Shown here: positions 34,131 through 41,834 of the stretch, piece after piece | Position numbering within the stretch: the stretch's first letter is position 1 | Layout: every line of letters starts with the position of its first letter | Source: VXRN01 sp963664365 | Lineage (GTDB): Bacteria > Chloroflexota > Dehalococcoidia > Lucifugimonadales > UBA1123 | Assembly: GCA_963664365.1 (NCBI GenBank) | Contig: OY761144.1 | Coordinates: 2,728,001 to 2,792,000, forward strand | Direction: 5' to 3' | Length of the DNA stretch: 64,000 nt | The notes under the pieces: model-generated | Databases searched by the model: none | Told to the model about the DNA's origin: nothing | Seen by the model: only the letters and a program-made list of their open reading frames with translations | Position numbers and translations under genes: made by a program

Positions 34131-34171
34131 CATCCTGAAAATCCTCCAATCCCGTAAATCCTGCTTCAGAC
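34131..34171 (-). repeat. Degenerate AGGAT-type repeat, isolated copy
   Basis: CATCCTGAAAATCCTCCAAT then CCCGTAAATCCTGCTTCAGA is the reverse complement of the AGGAT-rich unit seen at 55888-56823. It lies in the gene-free interval 34007-34338, which also holds a degenerate GGAGCGCGGACGTC segment (34097) and a TTCGTGTCCTTCGTGG segment (34189), both with a looser match in 35266-35490. Confidence 0.65.
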
Positions 34172-34238
34172 AACCCTTAGTGCCCCTTCGTGTCCTTCGT
34201 GGATAATACCCCAATCCCAAAATCCCCCTTCCACCCCC

Positions 34239-34268
34239 TTGACATCCGTTCTCACACTCCCCTATACT
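34239..34268 (+). promoter_or_regulatory. Sigma-70-type promoter
   Basis: TTGACA and TATACT with an 18-base spacer, 70 bases before the ATG of the gene at 34339. Confidence 0.6.
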
Positions 34269-34338
34269 GAACTACTGTACGGTAGCGCTCTAGTGCCACC
34301 AACCACTAAAAACTCAAAACCAAAAACTAAAAACTCCA

Positions 34339-35265
34339 ATGTCCCAACAGACCCCATCCAACCCGGCCATCGACTTCGCCAACGCCATACTCGAAGTCAC
34401 CAACAACGGTCTCGAACTCATCGAGATCCTATACGGCATCGCCCAGAACAAAGACGGCGACACCGCGACCAACGAACGCATCTCAGCAACCGCCGAACTC
34501 ATGGACCGCGGACTAGGCAAAGCCCCCAAGCAAATCGACCCCAACCCGGCCCCGGCCCCAACCCCCGAATCCAACGACAACGACGTAGGGGCGATTCGCG
34601 AATCGCCCTCGGTGCCCGCCGCCAACCCCAGGCCCGTAACCCAAATCAAACACGCCCTAAACGACGCCTTCGGCCCACCCCCGGCCGCCCAAAACCCCCT
34701 CTCCCTTGAGGGAGAGGGCTGGGGTGAGGGTGAAAAGAGCGCCCTCGCCCACAACTCCATCCACTTCACCATCCAACAACACATCCTCGACATCACCAAC
34801 AACGGATATGCCCTCCGCGACATCCTGCTGGAGATCGCCCGGGCCGAAGACGACCCAAAGATTACCGACCATCACCGGCGCAGGGCCTCGGTCATGCTGC
34901 TCAACCGATCCCTCGCGGCCAACCCGAACGCAGCCGCCCAGACCGACCCGGACGACGACTCCGACGAGGAGTTCGTCCCGGACCCCGCCTGGATCGCGGC
35001 CATCAACGAGGTCAAGCGCATGGAGGACGAGGGCGTCATAGACGATGTGGAGTACGACCCCTTCAAGCCCACGAACTACTGGGTGCCCAAAGAGGTCGTA
35101 TTGCCCTACGCCGAGGAAGTGGCCGCCAAGTACATGGCCGAACTCGACCTTCAGGCCGAGCGCCGGAAAGCATGGCCCGCCATCGAAGAACGAAGGCGAA
35201 AGAAACTCGCCCGGATGTACCCCTCTCACTCCGAAGACCAAGACGACGACCCGCCGGAAACATAA
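34339..35265 (+). CDS. Hypothetical protein with internal duplication and embedded dispersed repeat
   Basis: 308 residues; not recognised. Two related blocks of about 50 residues occur: AILEVTNNGLELIEILYGIA (near residue 16) and HILDITNNGYALRDILLEIA (near residue 148). Each is followed by a helix with a charged run, so the protein arose by duplication of one helical unit. The linker between them contains PLSLEGEGWGEGE, the in-frame translation of a dispersed palindromic repeat (34696-34733). The C-terminal 100 residues are acidic then strongly helical. It recalls small adaptor or DNA-packaging-type proteins, but there is no direct motif. It has its own promoter. Confidence 0.7.
   Translation: MSQQTPSNPAIDFANAILEVTNNGLELIEILYGIAQNKDGDTATNERISATAELMDRGLGKAPKQIDPNPAPAPTPESNDNDVGAIRESPSVPAANPRPVTQIKHALNDAFGPPPAAQNPLSLEGEGWGEGEKSALAHNSIHFTIQQHILDITNNGYALRDILLEIARAEDDPKITDHHRRRASVMLLNRSLAANPNAAAQTDPDDDSDEEFVPDPAWIAAINEVKRMEDEGVIDDVEYDPFKPTNYWVPKEVVLPYAEEVAAKYMAELDLQAERRKAWPAIEERRRKKLARMYPSHSEDQDDDPPET
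34696..34733 (+). repeat. Dispersed palindromic repeat (CCCTCTCCCT family), copy 4, inside a coding region
   Basis: CCCCTCTCCCTTGAGGGAGA followed by GGGCTGGGGTGAGGGTGA. It lies inside the gene at 34339-35265 and keeps the reading frame, encoding PLSLEGEGWGEGE in the linker between the two duplicated domains. Confidence 0.9.
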
Positions 35266-35490
35266 TCCTCATGGCTCGCCACCCTCACCGCCGCCGCGCT
35301 GCGGTATCGAATATCCCCCTCCCTCAGCCCCACTGAGCCTGTGTCGGCTTTGTGGATCCCACTTGGGAGCGCGGGCGTCCCGCCCGCCAAAGTTGAGCAT
35401 CGAGCAATCCATACCCCTTTGTGTCCTTGCGCCATTGCGTTAATTTCGACGCCTACCAATCCGGGACAGGTTCGGCGAATCCGGGTCATA
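35266..35490. other. Gene-free interval with repeat debris
   Basis: No supported gene. It holds an inverted repeat GCGGGCG-TCC-CGCCCGC (35370-35386) inside a GGGAGCGCGGGCGTCCCGCC element, with a degenerate relative at 34097, and a TTTGTGTCCTTGCGCCATTG segment (35418-35437). The groES promoter begins at 35491. Confidence 0.6.
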
Positions 35491-35519
35491 TTGACAGGGA
35501 AAACTGCCGCCGCTATCAT
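35491..35519 (+). promoter_or_regulatory. Sigma-70-type promoter of groES-groEL
   Basis: TTGACA and TATCAT with a 17-base spacer. The downstream CIRCE-like operator starts seven bases after the -10 box, the expected place for HrcA control. Confidence 0.8.
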
Positions 35520-35525
35520 CTTTAA

Positions 35526-35552
35526 TTAGCAGTCTCTGCGTTTGACTGCTAA
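35526..35552 (+). promoter_or_regulatory. CIRCE-like HrcA operator (variant arms)
   Basis: TTAGCAGTC, nine-base spacer TCTGCGTTT, GACTGCTAA. The arms are perfect inverted repeats with the exact CIRCE geometry, but carry a G/C exchange at position 7 of each arm relative to the consensus TTAGCACTC-N9-GAGTGCTAA. The two changes are mutually compensating. It overlaps the transcription start region of groES. HrcA itself is not in the window. Confidence 0.88.
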
Positions 35553-35600
35553 CTTGATCCACTTGGCATAGCACACTCTCAGCAGGAGGTACAAGGAAGG

Positions 35601-35906
35601 ATGGCGACTGAAACGGCGGTCTCGTTCAAGCCGCTTGGCAACCGCGTGGTTGTCGAGCCTCAGGAGGGCGAGGAGCAGATGACAGCGGGCGGGATATACA
35701 TTCCCGACACGGCCAAAGAGAAGCCCCAGGAAGGCGTCGTCGTGGCTGCGGGTCCCGGCAGACTGTCCGACGACGGAACGCGCGTCCCGATGGAGGTCGA
35801 AGTGGGTGACGTGGTCATCTACTCGAAGTACGCGGGCACCGAGTACAAGGAAGGCGAAACGGAGTACCTCGTCCTCAGAGAGGACGACATTCTGTTCAAG
35901 AAGTAA
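35601..35906 (+). CDS. groES: Co-chaperonin GroES
   Basis: 101 residues, family length. FKPLGNRVVVEPQEGEEQMT and the mobile loop region TAGGIYIPDTAKEKPQEGVV are characteristic; GDVVIYSKYAGTEYKEGETE and EYLVLREDDILF complete the beta-barrel. It forms the heptameric lid of the GroEL folding chamber in the cytoplasm. An AGGAGG box lies 11 bases before the ATG. Its expression is expected to be heat-inducible through the variant CIRCE operator. The N-terminus has an extra ATETAVS extension relative to short GroES proteins. Confidence 0.97.
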   Translation: MATETAVSFKPLGNRVVVEPQEGEEQMTAGGIYIPDTAKEKPQEGVVVAAGPGRLSDDGTRVPMEVEVGDVVIYSKYAGTEYKEGETEYLVLREDDILFKK

Positions 35907-35950
35907 AGGGCAGCAGCCTTTCCCAATCTGACAAGGAGGATTGAACCGGC

Positions 35951-37567
35951 ATGGCAAAACAGCTTCAGTTCAGCGAGGAAGCAAGGGCCGCGATGAAGCG
36001 CGGCATAGACATGATGGCCGACACCGTCGGCGTAACCCTGGGTCCGCGCGGACGAAACGTGGTCCTGGACAAGAAGTTCGGGCCGCCCCAGGTCTGCTCG
36101 GACGGCGTCACCATCGCCAAGGAGATCGAACTGGAAGACCCGTTCGAGAACATGGGCGCGCAGCTCCTCAAGGAGGCCGCCAGCAAGACCAACGACGTCG
36201 CAGGCGACGGCACAACCACTGCCACCGTTCTGGCCCAGGCGATCATCCACGAGGGTTTCAAGAACATCGCCGCCGGCGCCAACCCCATGGCGCTCAAGCG
36301 CGGCATCGAGAAGGGCGTCGGCGCGATGCGCGATGCGGTCGGGGAGATGTCCACCCCTGTGGAGGGTCGGACTCAGATCGCTCAGGTCGCTTCGCTGTCA
36401 GCGCACGACGACGAGATGGGCGAGCTGATCGCCGACGTCATGGAGAAGGTCGGCAAGGACGGAGTGATCACGGTCGAGGAGTCGAAGGGCCTCTCCTACG
36501 AGCAGGAGTTCGTGGAGGGGATGCAGATCGACCGCGGCTACATCTCCCCCTACTTCATCACCGACCAGGACCGGATGGAGGCGTCGATAGACGACCCGTA
36601 CATCCTGATCACCGACAAGAAGATCTCGGCGGTATCCGACGTGCTGCCCGCGCTGGAGAAGATACTCCAGGTCGGCAAGAACGTCGTGGTCGTGGCCGAG
36701 GACATCGAGGGCGAGGCGCTCGCCACCCTCGTAGTCAACAAGCTGCGCGGAACGCTCAACTGCGTCGCGGTGAAGGCCCCCGGCTTCGGCGATCGCCGAA
36801 AGGCGATGCTCGAAGACATGGCCATCCTGACCGGCGGCCAGGTCATCAGCGAAGAGGTCGGACGCAAGCTCGACTCGGTCACGGTCGAGGACCTCGGGCG
36901 CGCGCGCCGCATCGTCGCCTCCAAGGAAGAGACGACCTTCGTGGACGGCGCCGGCTCTGAGGGGTCGATCTCCGGCCGGATCAACCAGATCAAGGCGCAG
37001 GTCGATGAGACCACCTCGGACTTCGACCGCGAGAAGCTCCAGGAGCGCCTGGCCAAGCTCTCCGGCGGCGTCGCGATCATCAAGGTCGGCGCGGCCACCG
37101 AGGTCGAACTGAAAGAGAAGAAGAACCGCGTCGAGGACGCGCTGTCCGCCACGCGGGCCGCGGTCGAAGAGGGGATCGTTCCCGGAGGCGGCCTCGCCGT
37201 CCTGCGGGCCAGCGCCTCGCTCGACGAACTGGACCTGAGCGGCGACGAGGCGACCGGGTCGGCCATCCTGCGGACGGCCCTCCAGCGCCCCATCAAGCTC
37301 ATCTCCGAGAACACCGGCGTGTCCGGCGAGGTCATCCTGGCCGACAGCCTGCAGAGCGAAGGAGACTGGGGCTACGACGCCGAGGACGGCGAGTTCTGCC
37401 ACCTGCTCGAAAAGGGCATCATGGACCCGGCGAAGGTCACCCGCGCCGCGATCGAGAACGCGTCCTCCGTCGCCGCCATGGTGCTGACCACCGAGTCGCT
37501 CATCACAGACGTGCCTGAGCCCCCCGCCGCGGGCGGCGCCCCCGCCATGCCTCCCATGGACTACTAG
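35951..37567 (+). CDS. groL: Chaperonin GroEL
   Basis: 538 residues. KQLQFSEEARAAMKRGIDMM opens the equatorial domain. The nucleotide loops VTLGPRGRNVVLDKKFG and NDVAGDGTTTATVLAQAI are intact. The apical domain contains SPYFITDQDRMEASIDDPYI, and the late equatorial IVPGGGLAVLRA is present. The C-terminus ends GGAPAMPPMDY rather than a GGM tail. It makes the 14-subunit folding chamber with GroES and is transcribed with groES across a 44-base gap with its own AAGGAGG site. It is followed by a hairpin terminator. Confidence 0.98.
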   Translation: MAKQLQFSEEARAAMKRGIDMMADTVGVTLGPRGRNVVLDKKFGPPQVCSDGVTIAKEIELEDPFENMGAQLLKEAASKTNDVAGDGTTTATVLAQAIIHEGFKNIAAGANPMALKRGIEKGVGAMRDAVGEMSTPVEGRTQIAQVASLSAHDDEMGELIADVMEKVGKDGVITVEESKGLSYEQEFVEGMQIDRGYISPYFITDQDRMEASIDDPYILITDKKISAVSDVLPALEKILQVGKNVVVVAEDIEGEALATLVVNKLRGTLNCVAVKAPGFGDRRKAMLEDMAILTGGQVISEEVGRKLDSVTVEDLGRARRIVASKEETTFVDGAGSEGSISGRINQIKAQVDETTSDFDREKLQERLAKLSGGVAIIKVGAATEVELKEKKNRVEDALSATRAAVEEGIVPGGGLAVLRASASLDELDLSGDEATGSAILRTALQRPIKLISENTGVSGEVILADSLQSEGDWGYDAEDGEFCHLLEKGIMDPAKVTRAAIENASSVAAMVLTTESLITDVPEPPAAGGAPAMPPMDY

Positions 37568-37600
37568 GCCACCCAACAGCCGAATAGCGAAATAGCAATC

Positions 37601-37630
37601 GGGGCAGGTCTTCAGGGGCCTGCCTCTTTT
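37601..37630 (+). terminator. Rho-independent terminator after groEL
   Basis: GGCAGG (37603-37608) pairs with CCTGCC (37619-37624), followed by TCTTTT. It sits 34 bases past the groEL stop. Confidence 0.7.
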
Positions 37631-37658
37631 GAATCGAACGCCGAGTTTGGGAGGTCAC

Positions 37659-37991
37659 ATGACACTCAACATCGCCGCGGACCGCGTACCTTTGGCGCTG
37701 GACGACGATGGCGTCGCCCGCGTCGGCGGCAGCCGCGTTCCTATCGACACGGTGATATGCGCGTTCACCGACGGGGCGACCGCGGAACAGATTGCGGAGC
37801 AGTTCCCGTCCTTGCGTCTCTCGAATATCTACTCGGTAATTGGCTACTACCTCGATCACCGGGAAGAGGTCGACGAGTATCTGGCGGAGCGCGCATCTAG
37901 GTCGGAAGAAGTCAGAGAGAGAATCGAGGCTCAGCGCGATTTGAGCAGTATTCGCGAGCGTCTGATTCAACGATCAAAACGAGGGGCATAG
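37659..37991 (+). CDS. DUF433 family antitoxin
   Basis: 110 residues. RVPLALDDDGVARVGGSRVP then IDTVICAFTDGATAEQIAEQ and FPSLRLSNIYSVIGYYLDHR are the winged-helix core of DUF433, which acts as the antitoxin beside DUF5615 PIN-like nucleases. The charged C-terminal helix would bind the toxin. The ATG at 37659 follows GGGAGG; an in-frame start at 37629 lies within the groEL terminator region. Its toxin gene begins eight bases downstream but is broken. Confidence 0.85.
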   Translation: MTLNIAADRVPLALDDDGVARVGGSRVPIDTVICAFTDGATAEQIAEQFPSLRLSNIYSVIGYYLDHREEVDEYLAERASRSEEVRERIEAQRDLSSIRERLIQRSKRGA

Positions 37992-37998
37992 ACTCCCC

Positions 37999-38097
37999 AT
38001 GCCCAAGTTCCTCGCGGATGAGAGAATTTTAAGTGGGCGAATCAGCAACCGGGGCGGACCCATCAACCCGCCCCGGTGTGTTTCTGAGAACCGCTGA
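37999..38097 (+). pseudogene. Truncated DUF5615 PIN-like toxin remnant
   Basis: MPKFLADERI matches the usual DUF5615 opening (FLADEN) with the first catalytic aspartate and glutamate. After ten codons the sequence diverges into an unrelated, GC-rich tail, including a terminator hairpin, and stops at 38097. The rest of the roughly 110-residue nuclease is missing, leaving the DUF433 antitoxin orphaned. Confidence 0.7.
38049..38085. terminator. Hairpin between convergent genes
   Basis: CCGGGGCGG (38049-38057), ten-base loop, CCGCCCCGG (38068-38076), then TGTGTTTCT. It lies 25 bases beyond the PrkA stop, so it can serve both strands. Confidence 0.65.
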
Positions 38098-38100
38098 AGT

Positions 38101-40098
38101 CTATTCAGTAGTGGCCGTCGAGCGCTGGGGCGGGCCGGTCTCCGGGTTGAGCGGCCAGCGCCATTCGATGTCGTTGTTGACCACCCTGAAGGCGTCGTTG
38201 CCCTTGAGCAGGAACAACACGTACTCGACGAGGTCGTTGGCGCACACTTCGCAGTATCCGTATGTGCGGACCAGCCTTCTGTGAATCGAGGCCCTCTTGC
38301 GCCGCCACTCGGCGAGCCGCCCTGAAGACCTCGGCTCTTCGAGCTCGTTCCTGAGCGTCTTCTGATCCGGGAACAGCCTCTTCTCTACGGCTGCGCGAAT
38401 GCGGCGTTCGGCGGTGTAGTCGAAATCGACGCCGCGCGCCTTGAGGTCTTCGAAGAAGGCGTGTATCTCCCTGCGGAAGTCCGCCTTGGCGCGTTCGGAC
38501 ACTCCCACCTGCCGCTCCATTTCGCGCATACTGCGCTCGCTCTCACGCGGCACCCGGTCGCCGGGGCCGATGGACAATGAGGCGGCGACGTCCGCGAGGT
38601 AGTCGGACATCAACTCGGCGGCGGTCAGCTCGAACCGTTCCTCGAACGACTTCTGAACGTCGTTGACGGCCCGCTCATTGTAGTCTCGCACCGCCTCGCG
38701 CACATAGCCGATATAACTCTCCGACTCCCCTTCGGTGAGGCTTACGTTCTCGCTGCGTCCCTGCCAGATGCTGTCGAGCGCGTTCAGAGGGCTGAGACAG
38801 ACCACGTCGGGCATACTGGCCCGTGTGCTGAGCCGGTTCATGACGGAGCGCGGCGATATGCCGGACATGCCCTCCGTCGGGTTGGACTGTTTCTCTTTGG
38901 CCACGTCCTGCTGGGAGTAGTTTTCGACGTCGTGCCCGTCGAACGCCCGGAGCTTGTCTATCATCGAGACTGCGGGCTTGGTGGGAGGGTCGAGACGCGA
39001 AAGAACCGCGAACGTGCTGACGGCGGGGAGGGTCAGCGGCGGGATGTGTACCCGGTCGAGTCCGCTGCTCACGAGGAGCTTGCGGTATATCTTCACCTCG
39101 TCCTGCACCCGAAGGTTGTACGGGACGTAGATTCGCATGATCCTGTCCCTCAGCGCCTCGGAGGACGGGTCGGCCATGAACGTTCTGAAGTCGCCTTCGT
39201 TGGAGTGGCCAACGACGACCTCGTCGGCATATACGGAGCCGAACCTGTCCATCTTGATAAGCTGCTCTTGGGCGAGTCCGAGCAGAGTCGTCAGCAGGTG
39301 CGGGTCGGCCTTGAATATCTCGACGAACTCCATCAGGCCGCGGTTGGCTACGTTGAGCTCGCCGTCGAGCCTGAAAGCCTTTCCGGCCACTTCGAGCCTG
39401 TCGCCCTCGAGCCGCGAGGTGTCCACGCTGCCGACGAGGAGCGAGGCGTCCGTTGGGTTGGAGGTGGCGACGTAGTATCCGATCCCGACGGCCTCCTGCT
39501 CAGAGAAGACTATTCTGACTACCGGGACCTCGGCGATCTTGCCTTTGTACTGGGCGCGGACCATGTATCTGCATCGCGGGCACAGGTCGCCCTCGACGTA
39601 TATCCCATAGTCCTCTTCGAGTTTCGGGCGCAGGTTGTGGGGTATGAGGTGCAGCGGATCTTCCTGCATTGGGCAGCCCTTGATGGCGTACAGCGCGCCT
39701 TCGTCTGTCCGCGTGTACGCCTCGATGGCCTCCTTGATCAGGGCGACCATGGTGGATTTGCCGCTGGCAGGCGGGCCTAGCAGAAGCAGGATCCTCTTGC
39801 GAATTTCGAGCCTGCGCGCCGAGGACGAGAAGTATTCGACGATGCTGTCTATGGTGTCGTCCTGGCCGTACACCTTGTCGGCAAACAGGGTGTAGCTCGG
39901 AGTTCCGGTCTGCGGATCCTCCGTGACGCCTTGGGCCACTATGGCGTCATAGACCATCTTGTGGGACAGTCGTGATATCGACGGATTCTCGCCGATCATC
40001 TCGAAGTAGTCCGCGAACGTACCTTCCCAGTCGAACCTGCCGGCCTCTCTTTCGGCCTCTTGGAGAAATTGATGCGTTGGCAGCCTGTTTGTAGTCAT
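38101..40098 (-). CDS. prkA: PrkA-family serine protein kinase / AAA protein
   Basis: 665 residues, family-typical. An N-terminal AAA domain has LFADKVYGQDDTIDSIVEYF and the P-loop LLLLGPPASGKSTMVALIKE. A CxxC-type cysteine pair (EGDLCPRCRYMV) follows, then the AAA core (DEVVVGHSNEGDFRTFM), and a C-terminal kinase-like PrkA domain. In other bacteria PrkA/YeaG is a serine kinase or protease-related ATPase active in nutrient stress and sporulation, usually beside yeaH and ycgB homologues. Neither partner is present here; a small membrane protein gene is upstream instead. Start ATG at 40098. Confidence 0.93.
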   Translation of the reverse strand: MTTNRLPTHQFLQEAEREAGRFDWEGTFADYFEMIGENPSISRLSHKMVYDAIVAQGVTEDPQTGTPSYTLFADKVYGQDDTIDSIVEYFSSSARRLEIRKRILLLLGPPASGKSTMVALIKEAIEAYTRTDEGALYAIKGCPMQEDPLHLIPHNLRPKLEEDYGIYVEGDLCPRCRYMVRAQYKGKIAEVPVVRIVFSEQEAVGIGYYVATSNPTDASLLVGSVDTSRLEGDRLEVAGKAFRLDGELNVANRGLMEFVEIFKADPHLLTTLLGLAQEQLIKMDRFGSVYADEVVVGHSNEGDFRTFMADPSSEALRDRIMRIYVPYNLRVQDEVKIYRKLLVSSGLDRVHIPPLTLPAVSTFAVLSRLDPPTKPAVSMIDKLRAFDGHDVENYSQQDVAKEKQSNPTEGMSGISPRSVMNRLSTRASMPDVVCLSPLNALDSIWQGRSENVSLTEGESESYIGYVREAVRDYNERAVNDVQKSFEERFELTAAELMSDYLADVAASLSIGPGDRVPRESERSMREMERQVGVSERAKADFRREIHAFFEDLKARGVDFDYTAERRIRAAVEKRLFPDQKTLRNELEEPRSSGRLAEWRRKRASIHRRLVRTYGYCEVCANDLVEYVLFLLKGNDAFRVVNNDIEWRWPLNPETGPPQRSTATTE

Positions 40099-40141
40099 TG
40101 GCGGCTCCCGGGATGCTGGACGGGTTTTGGCGTTGAGTCAT

Positions 40142-40187
40142 CCCTCGGCAGAGTCGGAGGCTTACGCTTCCGACTCCGCGCCGAGGG
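40142..40187 (-). terminator. Long stem-loop between the membrane-protein gene and prkA
   Basis: Two stacked stems, CCCTCGGC/GCCGAGGG (40142-40149 with 40180-40187) and GAGTCGGA/TCCGACTC (40151-40158 with 40169-40176). It lies in the 111-base gap between the genes and may partially terminate or stabilise the message. Confidence 0.7.
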
Positions 40188-40209
40188 GATATGAGCGCTG
40201 ACGGATGGT

Positions 40210-40767
40210 CTATGCGTTGATGGTGGCGGAAACCATGGACAGGCCAATGGCCGCGATGACGATGGACTCGATGAGCATCGCCCATCCTGCGACGGACCTG
40301 AGACCCGGGAACGGGATGGCCATGAAGAAGAAGAGCAGCGCGCCTATAATGGAGAGCAGCGTGCCGGAGGCCATCAGCGAGAGCATAGCGGCGTCGCTTC
40401 CGCCATCGACCCAGACCTGCATGAAGAATAACAGGGCCACGAAGCTGACCGCGGTCAGCGGGACGGCGTAGAAGCCGAGCGCGCGGTCTTCGAGATCCCA
40501 TATCCCCTGAGCGGCGACCACTATGGCGTATATGGCCCAACCGACCATGACGGCCTTGAGAACGGGGACCTCGGCAAGGTTTCGAACGTTGTATTTGCTC
40601 TGGTCTCCGAGTATTTGAGGGTCGAACGCGAACAGCGATACGACCAGTCCGACGGCGAGCGCCGCCATGACCACGCCGACGGTGCGTCCGTCGGAGTAGT
40701 GACCGAGCAGATACCATGAATGAGAAAATATCGCGCCGCCGATTAGTATGAGGGCTATGCCTTCCAT
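40210..40767 (-). CDS. Six-helix membrane protein of unknown function
   Basis: 185 residues with about six predicted membrane helices: GIALILIGGAIFSHSWYLLG, VGVVMAALAVGLVVSLFAF, VLKAVMVGWAIYAIVVAA and three more toward the C-terminus. Length and helix number recall AmiS/UreI channel proteins, but the similarity is too weak to call. The ATG at 40767 is chosen because AAGGAGG lies six bases upstream; a GTG at 40788 lies before that site. It precedes prkA on the same strand, so a membrane partner for PrkA is possible but only inferred from position. Confidence 0.7.
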   Translation of the reverse strand: MEGIALILIGGAIFSHSWYLLGHYSDGRTVGVVMAALAVGLVVSLFAFDPQILGDQSKYNVRNLAEVPVLKAVMVGWAIYAIVVAAQGIWDLEDRALGFYAVPLTAVSFVALLFFMQVWVDGGSDAAMLSLMASGTLLSIIGALLFFFMAIPFPGLRSVAGWAMLIESIVIAAIGLSMVSATINA

Positions 40768-40900
40768 GAGGTCCTCCTTACGGAACACAGTGTATTGGAT
40801 GCCGAACTGCTCGGCACTGGCAAGACTATATCACAATTGTAGGCCGCGTAAAACATTCACGGGAAGTGTTGACCGGAGATGATCCCCGGCGCCGACGGCG

Positions 40901-41257
40901 TTAGTACATGATGAGGTGGGTTGGGATGAGTCGCTGTTCCACCGGATCCACCGCCAATGCCAGACCTTCCAAGGTATATGCCCCCAGCAAGGCCGGGGCA
41001 TCGTCTTCGCCAAAGACCACTAGGGTAACCACGCTCTCACCGTCTATGGTGGCCCACGCCTGGCCGTAGTCCATCTCGACCCGTCGCCCGTCGGCCAGGA
41101 GAAACCTGCGTTTCCCCATCGGCGCAATCCCCAGGTCATGCAGCAGGTGGGCGGGCAACGTGGTGTAGGCGGCTCCCGTATCGACCGCCGCCTCTATGTC
41201 GCGGGACTGCTGGCCGTCCATGCTGGAAACCCGCAGCGGCCAACTGAATGTACCCAT
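40901..41257 (-). CDS. Retropepsin-like aspartic protease (clan AA)
   Basis: 118 residues. EAAVDTGAAYTTLPAHLLHD carries the D-T-G-A catalytic triad motif of single-domain aspartic proteases, which act as dimers. FLLADGRRVEMDYGQAWATI and ALLGAYTLEGLALAVDP complete the retropepsin-like fold, with LLGAYTLE being the conserved hydrophobic-G turn. The ATG at 41257 follows GAGGGG; a start at 41284 would add nine residues. No signal peptide, so it is cytoplasmic. Substrates unknown. Such genes are common in Chloroflexota and cyanobacteria. Confidence 0.82.
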   Translation of the reverse strand: MGTFSWPLRVSSMDGQQSRDIEAAVDTGAAYTTLPAHLLHDLGIAPMGKRRFLLADGRRVEMDYGQAWATIDGESVVTLVVFGEDDAPALLGAYTLEGLALAVDPVEQRLIPTHLIMY

Positions 41258-41404
41258 GATAGACCCCTCTTCGACTCTGTTCACCCTATTCTAACCGATG
41301 AGGCATACCTCTGGCAGCCCCCTTAGAACGACTGGGCTTGAAGTAGATGCACTTGGTTGTTACCATTGGGGCGCCGTTCGGTCAACCATTCGAGGAGAAA
41401 TACC

Positions 41405-41731
41405 ATGATCTACGAGTACCGTGTCTATGAAGCCGCGCCGGGCAAGTTGGAAGCGCTGAACGCGAGGTTCCGCAACCACACGCTGGAAATCTTCGAGCGT
41501 CACGGCATCAAGAACGTCGGATACTGGACCGCGAACGCGGGCGACTACTCCGACCGCCTCATCTACATCGTCGCGTTCGAGGACGTGGGGCAGCGTGAGC
41601 GCGCTTGGGCCTCATTCCGCGCCGACCCGGAGTGGAACCGCGTTCGGGCGGAGTCCGAGGCGGACGGCCCGCTGGTCGCGAGAGTCTTCAACTCGCTGTT
41701 GAGTCCAACGGACTACTCGCCTTTGCAGTAG
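41405..41731 (+). CDS. NIPSNAP family protein
   Basis: 108 residues. MIYEYRVYEAAPGKLEALNA, FERHGIKNVGYW and the ending VFNSLLSPTDYSPLQ match the ferredoxin-like NIPSNAP fold (dimeric alpha-beta barrel). GAGGAG precedes the ATG at 41405; an in-frame start at 41357 lies upstream of that site. Function in bacteria is unsettled; many are found in catabolic gene sets. It is a stand-alone gene, 103 bases before ppk2. Confidence 0.9.
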   Translation: MIYEYRVYEAAPGKLEALNARFRNHTLEIFERHGIKNVGYWTANAGDYSDRLIYIVAFEDVGQRERAWASFRADPEWNRVRAESEADGPLVARVFNSLLSPTDYSPLQ

Positions 41732-41834
41732 GCCGCGCACTCGTTGACACGGATTCCAGCGGTTTCTACTATTGGAGGGTGGGTTCTCATGAGTCGCGCG
41801 CGGCGCGAGGGCGTTCGCGCCAACCAATCAGCAA

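Noticed and set aside
34339..35265. Phage terminase small subunit
   Set aside because: Only a vague helical resemblance; no large terminase or other phage gene is near.
36398..37576. Minus-strand 392-codon frame opposite groEL
   Set aside because: Antisense shadow of groEL; third-position GC bias keeps it open.
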